Shown in pieces: positions 1 through 11,560 of a stretch of 64,000 nt of DNA. This DNA is from Allacma fusca (lineage: Eukaryota > Arthropoda > Collembola > Symphypleona > Sminthuridae). Within the stretch, counting starts at the first letter, position 1, and the number at the start of each line of letters is the position of its first letter. The notes below the pieces were generated by a model. It searched no databases. It was given only the letters and a program-made list of their open reading frames with translations, and was not told the origin of the DNA. The position numbers were made by a program, and so were the translations under genes. The stretch spans positions 6,863,001 through 6,927,000 of the forward strand of contig OX359245.1 of assembly GCA_947179485.1 (NCBI GenBank), in the 5' to 3' direction.

Positions 1-956
1 AGAGAAAAGTTACATCTTGGTTTTTTATAATTTGGAATTTGACATCAAAAAGTGAACGTTAGAATTGCCAATTTTCCAGTAAATCTTGAAAACGTACCCC
101 ACTTCCCTTACTGTAAATACGAAAAAAAACAAATTCCTAAACACTCTCTAGATTTAAAATGCCTAACCATGGTACCCCTTCCAATGTATCGATCGTTAAC
201 CGTTGCAAAAGTTACAAGGTTGCAACACTCACATAGCAACACTTTGTTTTTTTGAAAATGTATTGTTAGAGTTATTATTGTGTACAATTAAACAAATTTA
301 CTTTTAAAATACTCCAAATTTATCGCAGAATATCTGTCATTCTGCGATAACTGCACACAACCATTGAAAATAGCTGGAAAGGCGTGACATCACAAATATT
401 TTAAGGATGGTCTAGCACTTCACAATTACTTTGTATTTATATTATTTGAAGGTAACAGGTGTTCCTGAAAAGAAGCACTTTGAAATATAATGTGTTCAAA
501 ATAGGCAAACCATTTGTAAAGCATTTTATGAAAAGAGTACTTTCTAGGAAGACAATATGAAAAGATATTTCCAGCAGCCCATATTTGCACAATATATGGA
601 TTTGAAGAATTTCGACTAATGGAGAAAAAAAGACGCCCCGTAAAAATTCTCTTAAAAGATTTTCCGAAAGGACGCGCGAAATAATACACGCTACACACGT
701 ACACTTTACAATGCATTGTCAACGGTTTGGGATCTTATCGTTAGTTTAAGAATACCCCAGGATGGGCATTACTCCTCCAGCGACCACATCCAAATTTTTA
801 TAAATAGGAAACGAGAGAATTTTTTCCATCATTTCATTTACGTACTACCTAATTACGTGAGTCATCCATCGGTCTAGAGTCATTTCAAGTGGCGTCTAAA
901 TTATTTACGTTCTTATTCTTTGCCATTCTCTGCTACATATTTTTGTTTCAGTAGAT

Positions 957-1317
957 CAGGGGTTGGATTTTTGTAAATCTCCCTGGAAGATCATTTCTGA
1001 ATTTCCCTGCTGACTATTATCTCCCTGCTTGATAGGTCCTCAACGATTTCAAAAATCCCTGCTGAAAAAAAGGTCAACGATTTTTAAAATCCCTGTTGGC
1101 ATGAAAAATCCCTTACAAGACGTAAAATCCCTGCCAAACTTGGCCAACCAAGCCAAAAATCCCTGTTTGCGTAACAAATTTCCCTGCCAAAAAAAGGTCA
1201 ACGATTTTAAAAATCCCTGTTCGTAAAAATAAATCCCTTCTCTTTGAGAGTTTCCCTGCCAGAAATATTTTTCCCTGGGTAGAATCTTTCCGTTTTCCTA
1301 CAAAAATCCGACCCCTG
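957..1317. mobile_element. Short hAT-type MITE, 361 bp
   Basis: Terminal inverted repeats begin CAGGGGTTGGATTTTTGT on the left and CAGGGGTCGGATTTTTGT on the right (reverse complement). They are flanked by a perfect 8-bp target duplication CAGTAGAT at 949-956 and 1,318-1,325. Eight-bp duplications and CAGGG termini are typical of the hAT superfamily. It has no transposase; the interior is a loose series of AAATCCCTG-like repeats. The paralogous copy near 49,615 lacks the element. Confidence 0.88.
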
Positions 1318-3332
1318 CAGTAGATATTCAAAACAAGGCCCCATAAGTGTATGTACAAATCTATGAGCCCACAGAACCTGAAATAAAATCCGATATTTTA
1401 TCCGGAAACAATCAAATTTCGCTTTTCCGGTGTATGCCAAAAGAATAATTTTGAAGGAATACCCAAGAGTGGGAAGTTGTTGTCATGTTCAGTTTGGACG
1501 TTTAAAATACTTAGAGATAATCATTTAAAAATAATATTATAATATAATTTATTACATCTAATTACATTGAGCCATTGCATTATAATATTTTCCCACTAAA
1601 ATTCATGGACAACTCTTCAAATTGTCAAATCTCGACTGATAGCACTGCAAATTCTTACCAAAGTTGCACAACACAGATTTCAGTTTTTGTCAAACGCAAT
1701 ATTTAAAAATATCCGATTCCCCCAATGATTCGGCCAATCCTTTTCTCGATTTTTCAAGTTTTATTTCAATCCTGTAGATAAAATTTGTTCTACTCATGGG
1801 TTAAAGATGTGGAAGACGTTCAGGATAATTTTTTGAAAATATCAAATTTTGAAAGCATAAATTGTTCACTATAACTTTAAAGTTTGCTTCAAAACACTTT
1901 TAACACTTGTTTGTATGAAATTTCAATTCCATATTGAGGCGATATCCGACAGGTTCCAGTATTGAGAATTTTTTGTATGCCCTGGTAAGAGCAGAGAGAC
2001 AGAAGTTTGAAAACTGTATATTTAAGTAGACACATGGCACACTCTCTATTTACTTTTTCCGTGTCACCAATAAAATTCATCTGTGCTCATTTGTAGTTGA
2101 AATTCATCAAATAATTAATATCTACTATGTACGCCGGGTTGAATTTTGCCAATGTTCCGTTTAATGGGAACTGAAAATTGTCGAAATTCAAAACCAAGCA
2201 ACTTCGTAAATCCGAGGGTATCCCCAATTACAGGCTGAATCGTGTTGACTTATCGGCGTCAAATTAATTCTTTATCACAGTTTTGAAAATTTAGTAAAGA
2301 TTAATTTTCAAGTTGAAACCTAAAGACAAAATTGTAAAATAATATTGTAAAATAATATTTTCAGTTGAGCTACTTCCAATCATTTACTTTTTAAATTATG
2401 TGAAACAAACAAAATTTAGCAATAACGTGCAAATTAAGGTAAACATAATTTGTAATGTAATTACGATTCCGTTTAGCGCTTTAATATTTTATACTGTACA
2501 CAGCTCACAACATGCCCATATACAATATCTTGTGTGGCGTCAATGCTGCAATATTTCTAAAATATCAACCATACAATTTTAATTCACATTTTACTATAAT
2601 ACGAAAATAAAACCGAAGCATAATTTAATATTACAAGATTTTGTGGAACTTCCTCATTTCCTGTTGAACTTTAATGCCTGTGAAAAAATAGCCTAATTGT
2701 GTAAAACAATTTGTAAAAAAAGAATTTCATTCCAATGTAATTTTTCCAAACATCCCTCACCAAGCGATCGCTGAAATTTTTTGCAGTGAAGTGAAGGCTT
2801 AAATTTAATGAAAACATTTGATTCCCGCTAACAACTTTCCAGATTTGTCAATCATTCGCTGAATTAATTTAATTCAAATATGAATTGAATAATTTATTTT
2901 GTGGAATTTGTGAATTTATAGGGTGGTCATAATTGTAAGGAGAAGATGGCCATCACTCGAACTAGCTTTGGTGCTCAGGAAGGAAATGTTAACACGCTGA
3001 AATATTAAGCGAGTACATTTCTTATTTGTATCTACAAAACCAAAAAAATTTTTACATGAAGTATATAGAACCTTCCAACCCACAATAATTCAATTTCTGC
3101 TATCTATAATTAATTAAGTTATAATGGAAACACCGACAAAAACTGGACGGCTTTGAACCTGATAGATTTTTTAAAACATTTCATTTTAACATCGTTATCT
3201 TTGTTTTCAATGAAAGCAAGCATTTCTGATTTGTATCTACTAAGCCTTAAAATTTGTTATACAACGTGTGTAAACCCTACACTCTACATAATCCATTTTC
3301 TGCTTTCAAAACTTAAACGCACTAAAAATACA

Positions 3333-4567
3333 TGTTAGGAGTTAACGTACTATGAATTCAATCAAGTTTACTTTTAGTTCCTCAAATGTTGAAGAGATTT
3401 TATTTAAATTTTGACAAATACAAAAATGGAACTTAATATTATCTTTGTTTGATTTTCTAAAATATAAGTTAACACTGAGATTTAATTCTAATTATAAATA
3501 TTAATTCAAAGAAGGCCTTCTCTAAATCTAAATACAAAGTTTATAAAGTTATAAAAGTTCAAGTGTAATTCCAATTACGACTTATCAAAGGGTTACCCGA
3601 AAGGCTTCCCAAAATTCCTATCAAAATTCTAAATGTTTTCTCAAAATTTCTCAATACCATCCACCAGCCTGAAGAGCTGTGGTAAAATCCTTCCTCATCT
3701 GAGAGTAAAGGCTATATTCCAGAAAAGCTACTAGATTCTGAGAGTCTTTCAAAAAGGAAAGTAAAAACGGAGAAAACCGAAACCCGAGTGCTATACGAAG
3801 AGAGAGTCCAAGAGGACAGCGTTACGGATCGGTGTGTTCAGATCGACTGTGAATCTGTAAGATTTTCCTGGGGTATTTATACTCGGCCGCAACCGCACTC
3901 TCAAAATCCAGAAGTTAATTGGATAGTTTTTAAGACCGGACAATCTGGCCGAAACCACGTTCCAACCCCGCCAGCTTGGCGCCGGTTCGAGATTGCTTTA
4001 AATTTAAACACATGACAATACATACATAGGTTATCTCAGCCTGAATTGCTTTTCAAATCTTAACTCTTATCATAGATTATTTTTATTACGGCCGTAAAGA
4101 CCGAACCAGTTATTTGAGACATCCAATTATTTAGAAGGAATTTTATAACATTCATAAACTTAGATTTTTGCCTTAGAATCAATCCTTGTTCTCCCTGGGA
4201 AAACGTCTTACACTCTAAAAGACAATGGTCTGAAGCTTATTACGCACTAATAAATTATATACTTAAACACCTTACGGATGGAGAGATTTCCCTCCTCTTC
4301 CCATCCGCTCGGGCTGAGAGGAGAAAAGGGGTAATTTCCACACACACAGAGAAGAACTTTCCCAACTATGAGTATTTCTATTAAAGCCGACGGTCAGCAA
4401 GCTTATACACGTACTACTCACATTTACACAGTCCTACGTTCATTTGTACTTCATACTTTTACTCTCTATTCTTATTTGTATCCTTTTAGTTTTATTATTA
4501 TACATTACATTAATTCTTTATTCTAGCATGTGCGTATCAATGGTTTATTCCTACTCTAAAAAGAGCA
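3333..4567. mobile_element. Insertion of unclear class, possibly a solo LTR
   Basis: The paralogous copy jumps directly from the equivalent of 3,330 to the equivalent of 4,568 (around 50,522), so about 1.2 kb is extra here. The extra segment can be read as starting TG and ending CA, contains a TATA-like stretch (TATTTATACTC near 3,876) and lacks a long ORF, which would suit a solo LTR. The flanking duplication is poor (ATACA versus TATCA), so the class and exact ends are not secure. It could also be a segment lost from the other copy. Confidence 0.4.
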
Positions 4568-5193
4568 TATCATAGAGATAAAGCTTAATAGACGGCGTGG
4601 AAGCTAATAGATTTTTTTAAAATATTTTATTTCACTATCTCTATCTTAATTTTCAATGAACGCAAGTATTTCATGTACGAGTGTCCCAGTGTACTTGTAA
4701 TAATTGCATATACTGTAACATGCGTAATTGAGAATAATTTTAATACACAATGTGAAATTCTGACCAACTCCACCCGCTTCCCTTACGTTTCTATTAAAAA
4801 TAACTAAAAAAAACGCTGATTTACATACCTTAGTTGAATATCGTCTGCCCGGGTTATTATTATTATTGTTTTTATAATTTACTCAATTCTCTTTACCTTA
4901 AATATAATTCAATGGTATGTGGGGGAAAACATTTACAGTGGCGTGGAAGTAATACAGGACTAAACAATCAAAAACTGACTTATTTTTGGAAGCTTCCTTT
5001 GAATTGAATTTTTGTAGACACTCCATTTCATACTCGTAGGAGTCCTTTAAATTTTTTGAAGCGGCGTGAAAACTCAAATATATTCTGCTTCTGCCATTAC
5101 CACAAATTTGTCAATAATAATTTCACTTTTTTTTAATTTAAAAAAAATTGCTATTATTACAGTTTGTAATTTTAAAGTACCATACATCGGGTG

Positions 5194-6550
5194 TAAGCAT
5201 GAGATCGGTTCGGATAAAACACAAATCCGAACCGTAACCGAACCGAACCGAAGTTTTCGGTTAATTTTTTGTCAAAATCCGAACCGAACCATTTTGTTCG
5301 GATAAAAAAATACTCCTATCCGAAACCGAACCGGCAATAATCGGTTCGGATGATTTTTATAACCGAACCGGCAATAATCGGTTCGGATGATTTTTATAAC
5401 CGAACCGGCAATAATCGGTTCGGATGATTTTTATAACCGAACCGGCAATAATCGGTTCGGATGATTTTTATAACCGAACCGGCAATAATCGGTTCGGATG
5501 ATTTTTATAACCGAACCGGCAATAATCGGTTCGGATGATTTTTATAACCGAACCGGCAATAATCGGTTCGGATGATTTTTATAACCGAACCGGCAATAAT
5601 CGGTTCGGATGATTTTTATAACCGAACCGGCAATAATCGGTTCGGATGATTTTTATAACCGAACCGGCAATAATCGGTTCGGATGATTTTTATAACCGAA
5701 CCGGCAATAATCGGTTCGGATGATTTTTATAACCGAACCGGCAATAATCGGTTCGGATGATTTTTATAACCGAACCGGCAATAATCGGTTCGGATGATTT
5801 TTATAACCGAACCGGCAATAATCGGTTCGGATGATTTTTATAACCGAACCGTTTGTCTGTTATCCGAATAACCGAAACAATATTGTACAATATTTTACCA
5901 GTGAAAACTTCAAACAATTACACTAATTTTTATCAAATTCCATCAATTGTTTAACTTCAAATGACAACTAAAAATTTAACGACCAAATCTCCAGAAAGAC
6001 CACATGGTCCCAAACCTCGCTTTTCATCTTTTTTTGAAGGTTCATTGCTCCCGGTAGATTCTGCTCTTATTACGGAGTCTGAGATTGACTGATTGCATAT
6101 TAGTTGTAGTAATAAGGCACTTATTTAATTTAAACTAAATATTAAATAATAGTGTTTGAAATAATTGCGACCTGATGAACAAATATATGCCTGCTCGTGG
6201 TCCATGAGTTGTGCTTTCTAAATGTATTGCAGAAACATAATAAAACAATCGTTTGTCTCGAGAAATTCATGATACAGCCGTTCTCGATTACGATTTGCTA
6301 AAAATTTTAGGAACGAAATTCAAAATCGGTTATCCGTCGGTTTAACCGAGCGGATACATTTACCTAATCCGAACCGAACGGATAAAATCATATTTAAAAC
6401 CGAACCGATCCGAAACCAATTACCGGTTAGGCTTGACGTATCCGAACCGATCGGTGATTTCAATTCGGTTACGACTTTTCTAACCGAACCGTCGGTTTCG
6501 GTTAACCGATGGTCGGATAACCGCGTTAAACCGAACCGATCTCATGCTTA
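5194..6550. mobile_element. hAT-type non-autonomous element with internal hairpin array
   Basis: A perfect 20-bp terminal inverted repeat, TAAGCATGAGATCGGTTCGG, occurs at 5,194-5,213 and as its reverse complement at 6,531-6,550. It is flanked by a perfect 8-bp duplication ATCGGGTG (5,186-5,193 and 6,551-6,558). The paralogous locus near 51,085 has the uninterrupted site with one ATCGGGTG, confirming insertion. The 8-bp duplication points to hAT. No intact transposase is present. CGGTTCGG motifs fill both subterminal regions and an exact tandem array occupies the left half. Confidence 0.92.
5331..5848. repeat. 37-bp tandem array, 14 near-identical units
   Basis: The word CCGGCAATAATCGG recurs every 37 bases from 5,331 to 5,812, giving 14 units that look identical by eye. 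Each unit includes an inverted repeat, CCGAACCG and CGGTTCGG around an AT-rich loop, so every unit can form a short hairpin. The arm sequence matches the subterminal motif of the host hAT-type element, suggesting local amplification of that motif. There are no spacers, so this is not a CRISPR array. Confidence 0.95.
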
Positions 6551-9500
6551 ATCGGGTGGAAAGATTTTGAAATTCAAAGTGTATCGAAGAGTTTGAAACT
6601 TCCCATTTAATTCTGTTAAAAACAAGGATAACACACAATTTGAAGAATGACTTCCCAACAAAAACTGCGTGTACAAATTTTCAAATCAAACCGAGAATAA
6701 AATTTGGCCTGCATTTTTGTAGAGAAATGTAACTCAGACAAAAAATTGTCAAAGTTGAAATTTGAATTGAAAGGCTTCCCATAGGTAAATCCTGGAGTAA
6801 AAACATTAGCAGAACAATTTTAAGAGCATTCAAAATTTGTGCAGTGGGAGATGGACTTTTTCATAGCTTAGATAGACATCACCAAAAATTCCAACACCAG
6901 TGAGAAACCCCACAAAAAATCTAACTTCGGTTTTTCTACAAAAATCCTGCAAATTTCTATTGTTTTGAAAAAACTTGAATGAAGGAGGCAGTGCTAAACG
7001 TTCGAAGAAAAGTGCTTAAATAACCGACGGATAAAAGAAATGAATTGACAGTTTTTTGAAATGGCAACGATTACAAAAGTGTTACATTCCCAGTGGCGCC
7101 TCTTTGAGGTTACTGGTATTTACAATCTCAATCTACGCCTTCTTCTACCCGATATTGTAGTTACGATATTCAAATCAGGGACCCCAATGGTATATGAAGA
7201 CTTGTATGAGCCGATAGAAATTCAAATAAAATCGGGGGTAAAATAGGGGGGTCGGCGTGGTTTTGAAAATCAATTGTTAATTTCCATTAGATATTTAAAT
7301 TTTTGAATTTGACGTCAAATTCAAATTTGGGGAACTTGAAAAAAATCAGTGGCGGATTTTTCAGATCTCAAGTCAATTTTGAGAGAATTTCAGATGTAAG
7401 CAGTTATATTTGAAGCGAAATTGAAAATTCGGAAAATTACAATTTTGTATCTTATCAACGTCTCCTTGTGGTATCGCAAAAAATTTATATACTGGCGTTC
7501 AGGCTCAATTATTTAATTCCTTCCTTTTGCAAAGGAACTTTTTAAAATATCATTTATTGGGGAAAGTACACGACTGTGTTTATTTACTCCTGTTACACAA
7601 ATATGGGTTTAGTAGACCTATGCAATTTTATTCCAGCTGTGTCAACTTTAAAATTAATTTGTGCTCATTGGAAATAGGAATTCATAACAAAGTAATGCTA
7701 CGCTGGGTTCAATTTTACAATTTTCCTCAGAATCAAAGAATTTTGTAAACCCAAGCATACCCCCAATTGCAGACTGTATTTTAAGTGATGTCATGTAATT
7801 GCTTAATTTAAATTTAATAAAACGCATTTACCCAATTATCAAAATTTGCGTAATAATTGGAGAATCTGAGGTCTTGTGTCCATTCTTAAAATTTTAAATA
7901 TACGAATAAGCGTTAAATTTTTATAATTTGTTTCATAATCTTTAAATTTCTGTAAGAATTAGTCTTCAATTTGAACTTTTTTAATGAAACAAAATATCTG
8001 CACCACTTCTCAACCATCACATTATGATACTCTGAGTTGGAGGCGTATTAAAATGGGAATCTGATGCCCTTCTCTAGTGATAGAATGAAAATTATTTAAA
8101 TCGTCATTGAAGTCATTATTAAAAAAATGATTCACTGCATAATTTTTTCTCACTTCTTTTGTTGATTTTAAATTTACGTTTTATTCCAAATTTTGTAAAC
8201 AAACCGGTAACTTTCGTTTAAAATTCTGAAACTAAAGTTCACTTCAAAAATATCTACTTATAAAGAAACCTGACCCACAAAATATTTTAGATCTTCAGGT
8301 CGTAGAATATCCAGTACAAGGTTTTCTCAAATTTACTTTATTGACTCATGTTAGTTTCGAAATCACGGGTGTCAGAGCATAAAAGAAATCCGAATTCTTT
8401 TAAAATCTCAAATTTTTGATTTAGTCATTGTCATGAAAAATTTGTTTGAGAAAATACTTTGACGCTCGTTTACAGAAACGAAAGAAATTCAGTGTGAATG
8501 AAACCGGGGAAGACTCTAAGTAGGATGAGTTATGTATTTCAAGCACTCGTAAAAACTTTGGTGCTCAGGAAAGAAATCCCAAATTGATCATAAAATTCTG
8601 ATAAAATTCCACCACGTCCCTTTCCTTGCCATTAAGAGTTTTCTGACAGCGAAATGACAATTACACAATTAGAAAAGACGCTTTTCTTGAGTTCAATCTC
8701 TACTCAAAGGTTTATTATTGATCATGTGGTTTGCGTATTTCCTATGTAGCTAATTGGGTATCTACACAAAAGGGACTTCCGGTGTCCTGAAAAATGTCTA
8801 GTGTGGCGATAAAGCTCAAATATTACTTTGTTGTCTTGTTTTCAAATATTCGACTAATTACTTTGTATTATTTTCCCGTCACATGTGTTACTGAATGGGA
8901 ACCCTTTAAAGTATAAGGTGTTTGAAAGAAATAAAATCTTCGTGTTGCATTTCTGAACAACAAGGAACTCAATTTGAACAATCAAATTCTGAAAATATTT
9001 TCCAATACTTTTTCCAAGTCGCACATTCATTTTATGTCACTAAGTAGCTGTTAAAATAATTTTCAAATCGATTTCGAATTTGGATCCACTACACATGAAC
9101 GTGATAATAAATGGGGCAACAGCCTTTGGTTGGATACTGCAGTCATTAAATCTTTCCATCATTTATTTAAAACCTAGTATTGATTCTTCCATGGTTGTAT
9201 TAACTGACTTATGTAGATCACTAAAAACATTCAAACAGTGCTAACGCGACCAGGACAAATTCAAAAATTATATACTGAATTGGAAGCTCGGATATTTAAA
9301 ACAATTTCGTGTTCTTTGTTTATCTCAATTATCAAGATTTTGTAGTGGTAAATATTTGAAAATGAATAAAACCTTACGGTCTGAAATTGGAAATGCGGTT
9401 GAATTTGGTGCATTATTACGGATCGAAATAGCAATCTAACTCTGGATTAAAAATATAATTAAATAAATTTCGTTAATTTTATCCCTTGCTTCAATTCTTT

Positions 9501-10035
9501 CAGACTTGGCTTCTTGTCGTTTTGAACATTCGGCCAGAAAATTGTTTCCACAAAATGGTTGCCCCTCGCTCGTAGAAAATGTGCGACACATGCGGAACAA
9601 AGTTGAGAGAAATACAGTGTCAGACGGGAAACTGAGGAGTTATGGTTAGAATCAACAAATAATTTGTCCTCTTATAATGTTACAGTTACATAACTTTCGA
9701 AATTGCATAAACGTGTCATTACAAATTATTATATTTTTTAAACTTTATTGGGCAAAGATTTGTAATATTTGTTAAAACAATAGTTACTGGAAACTGAAAC
9801 CCAAATTTCCGATACAAATTATACAAGACGCCAAAAAGGATTTAAAATTGTCTCCTCAAACTTCGAAAGTTTGTTTTGAAATATTTAACTGGTGACCCTA
9901 GCTTGTTGCGAATTTCATTGGTGATCCGAATTCTGATGAGCCCTTCAACAGTATCGTATATTAAAAATTACTTGACTGTGATCATACACACTCCAATACA
10001 ACTTACAGCGGCATTAATCTGAATAAAGTTATAAT

Positions 10036-10831
10036 CAAGGATGGGAATCGGAATCGGAATTAAATTCGAAAATTTGAGGATTTTAATTCATATTGGAATT
10101 CCATATAATTCCCAGGAAGTATTTTAATTCAAAATCGCATTCAAAAATTTTTTTGGAATCGGAATTGGTTGTCAAATATTTTTTTTTGAATTCCGATTAA
10201 AATAAAGTATTGTTTTCAAAGGTATATTTTATCAAGTGTACATACTTAAATTTAAATTTGTAATTTTGTACTTACAACGTAAAGTTAATCAAAGAGCATT
10301 GGTGAACGTTTTCTTCATCCGAAATGAACATGCTTCCGCATTCTAAGTAAAATAGAGTCGAATTATTAGTACTACTCAACGGCTCTTAGCGGTTATGCTC
10401 AAAACTATTGTTTGTTCTACAAATTAATTACTCAAGTAAATTAAATCGTCGATACTAAAATTTTTATAGGTAACTAAAAATGGGCCAAAAAAAATTAGTA
10501 ATGTTGGAGTTCAAATATCAGTTGAACGTGTTTTTTCAGCTCTTAAATTTATATCTAATAACCTGCGGGGGAAACTAGCTTCCTAAAACATTGGTGATAT
10601 CATGTGTCTAAGGTTGAACGTTTTCCGTAATTAAATTCTTTGTATTTTCAGTATACTAGGAGTATTTAAATAAATATTCAAATCGGAATTCATAATAAAC
10701 GAATACTCGAGGATATTTAAATAGGTATTAGAATCCATATTTTACTTATGTTGCTATAAGTATTTTAAATCGGAATTCTTCGCCTTGAATAATTTAATTC
10801 GAATTCATATTTTTCCGATTTCCCATCCTTG
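10036..10831. mobile_element. Deleted hAT element, 796 bp
   Basis: It begins CAAGGATGGGAATCGGAA and ends with the near-complement TTCCGATTTCCCATCCTTG. Flanks are a near-perfect 8-bp duplication, GTTATAAT (10,028-10,035) and GTTTTAAT (10,832-10,839). The interior is rich in GAATTC/GGAAT motifs near both ends and holds a short piece of hAT transposase, which confirms the superfamily. Most of the coding region has been lost. Confidence 0.88.
10506..10625 (+). pseudogene. Remnant of hAT transposase dimerisation region
   Basis: Read on the plus strand in the frame of 10,506, this encodes a stretch containing SVERVFSALKFI followed by NNLRGKL, an in-frame stop (TAA at 10,584-10,586), and then NIGDIMCLRLNV. 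This is the signature of the C-terminal hAT dimerisation domain, where an S-x-ERVFS motif is followed by R..L and a helix ending in LR.N. Only about 40 codons remain and no catalytic residues are present, so it is dead. It lies at the right end of the deleted element, as expected for a plus-strand transposase. Confidence 0.75.
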
Positions 10832-11560
10832 GTTTTAATTTCTTATTCTTCGCGATTTCATTTTTTTTTCAGTATTCAAAACATGGTCCCATAAATGTAT
10901 GTAGATGTCTTTAGGCCCACAGAAATTGAAATAAAATTGGGTTTTTATTTCAAAACACTCGTTTTTTTTTTGTTATAAAAAAATTTGCACATAATTATTA
11001 CTTTTGTAAGTCCTAAACGTCCAGATTTATTAAAGGTAGTATATGCACAAACAATTTAAATTTCCAAAAATGAACAACACACCTGTCCTAAGCAAAATTT
11101 CAATCCATTAGAATAAATCACAAAAACTGAATCCTTGGCTATTTGGTTTCATTTAATTCTTTACCTCATTTCTCAATGCGGATAATCATTTGAAGGAAAC
11201 GTAAACCAATGTGTTTCTAACTACATGTGCTGTGACATGCTTACCTGAAACCTGAAGTCGGAAATCCTAAATATGATTGTTCAACATTATTTGAGAAATT
11301 TCTTACCAACGTATCTCAAAAATCACAAATAAATATAATTGACCCCTGCTTTTATAATTACATACATTGATGATTTAAGTATAAAGCATTACATTTTTAA
11401 ATTATTTTGGAGGAAAAATCTGCAGAAAATCCTAGAACAATAAATTGTTGCACACCGCATTTTCAAAGCTTGCTTTTCAATTTTGTAGAATAATATTTTC
11501 GATTAATATTAACTATTATTAAATTTTATAATTTGTTAATTTCACTTTAGTCGTTTAACT

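Larger units (their letters stand above)
1..9230 (+). repeat. Ancient repeat block P, first copy
   Basis: AT-rich non-coding DNA without a convincing gene. By eye it aligns over long stretches with 48,401-53,349 (for example 1-940 with about 48,410-49,610, and about 2,290-3,330 with 49,640-50,520) and its last third aligns with 24,450-26,260. It holds GGCGT-type boxes near 375, 887, 2,534, 4,595, 5,062, 7,498 and 8,813, always on the plus strand. Relative to the second copy it carries insertions at 957-1,317, about 3,333-4,567 and 5,194-6,550. Short ORFs inside are not conserved between copies and are left out. Confidence 0.7.
9231..11560. other. Gene-free AT-rich segment with one hAT insertion
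   Basis: No convincing gene is visible. The left part diverges from the otherwise related sequence near 26,260. The main structure is the hAT derivative at 10,036-10,831. A piece near 10,876-10,940 resembles a block that also appears near 1,330, 7,165, 16,857, 41,200 and 51,698 (core TATGAGCCC followed by a GAAATTCAAATAAAAT-like word). Confidence 0.5.

Noticed and set aside
5331-5848. Regular short repeats that could suggest a CRISPR array
   Set aside because: Units are directly contiguous 37-mers without spacers, within a delimited hAT-type element of a eukaryote.
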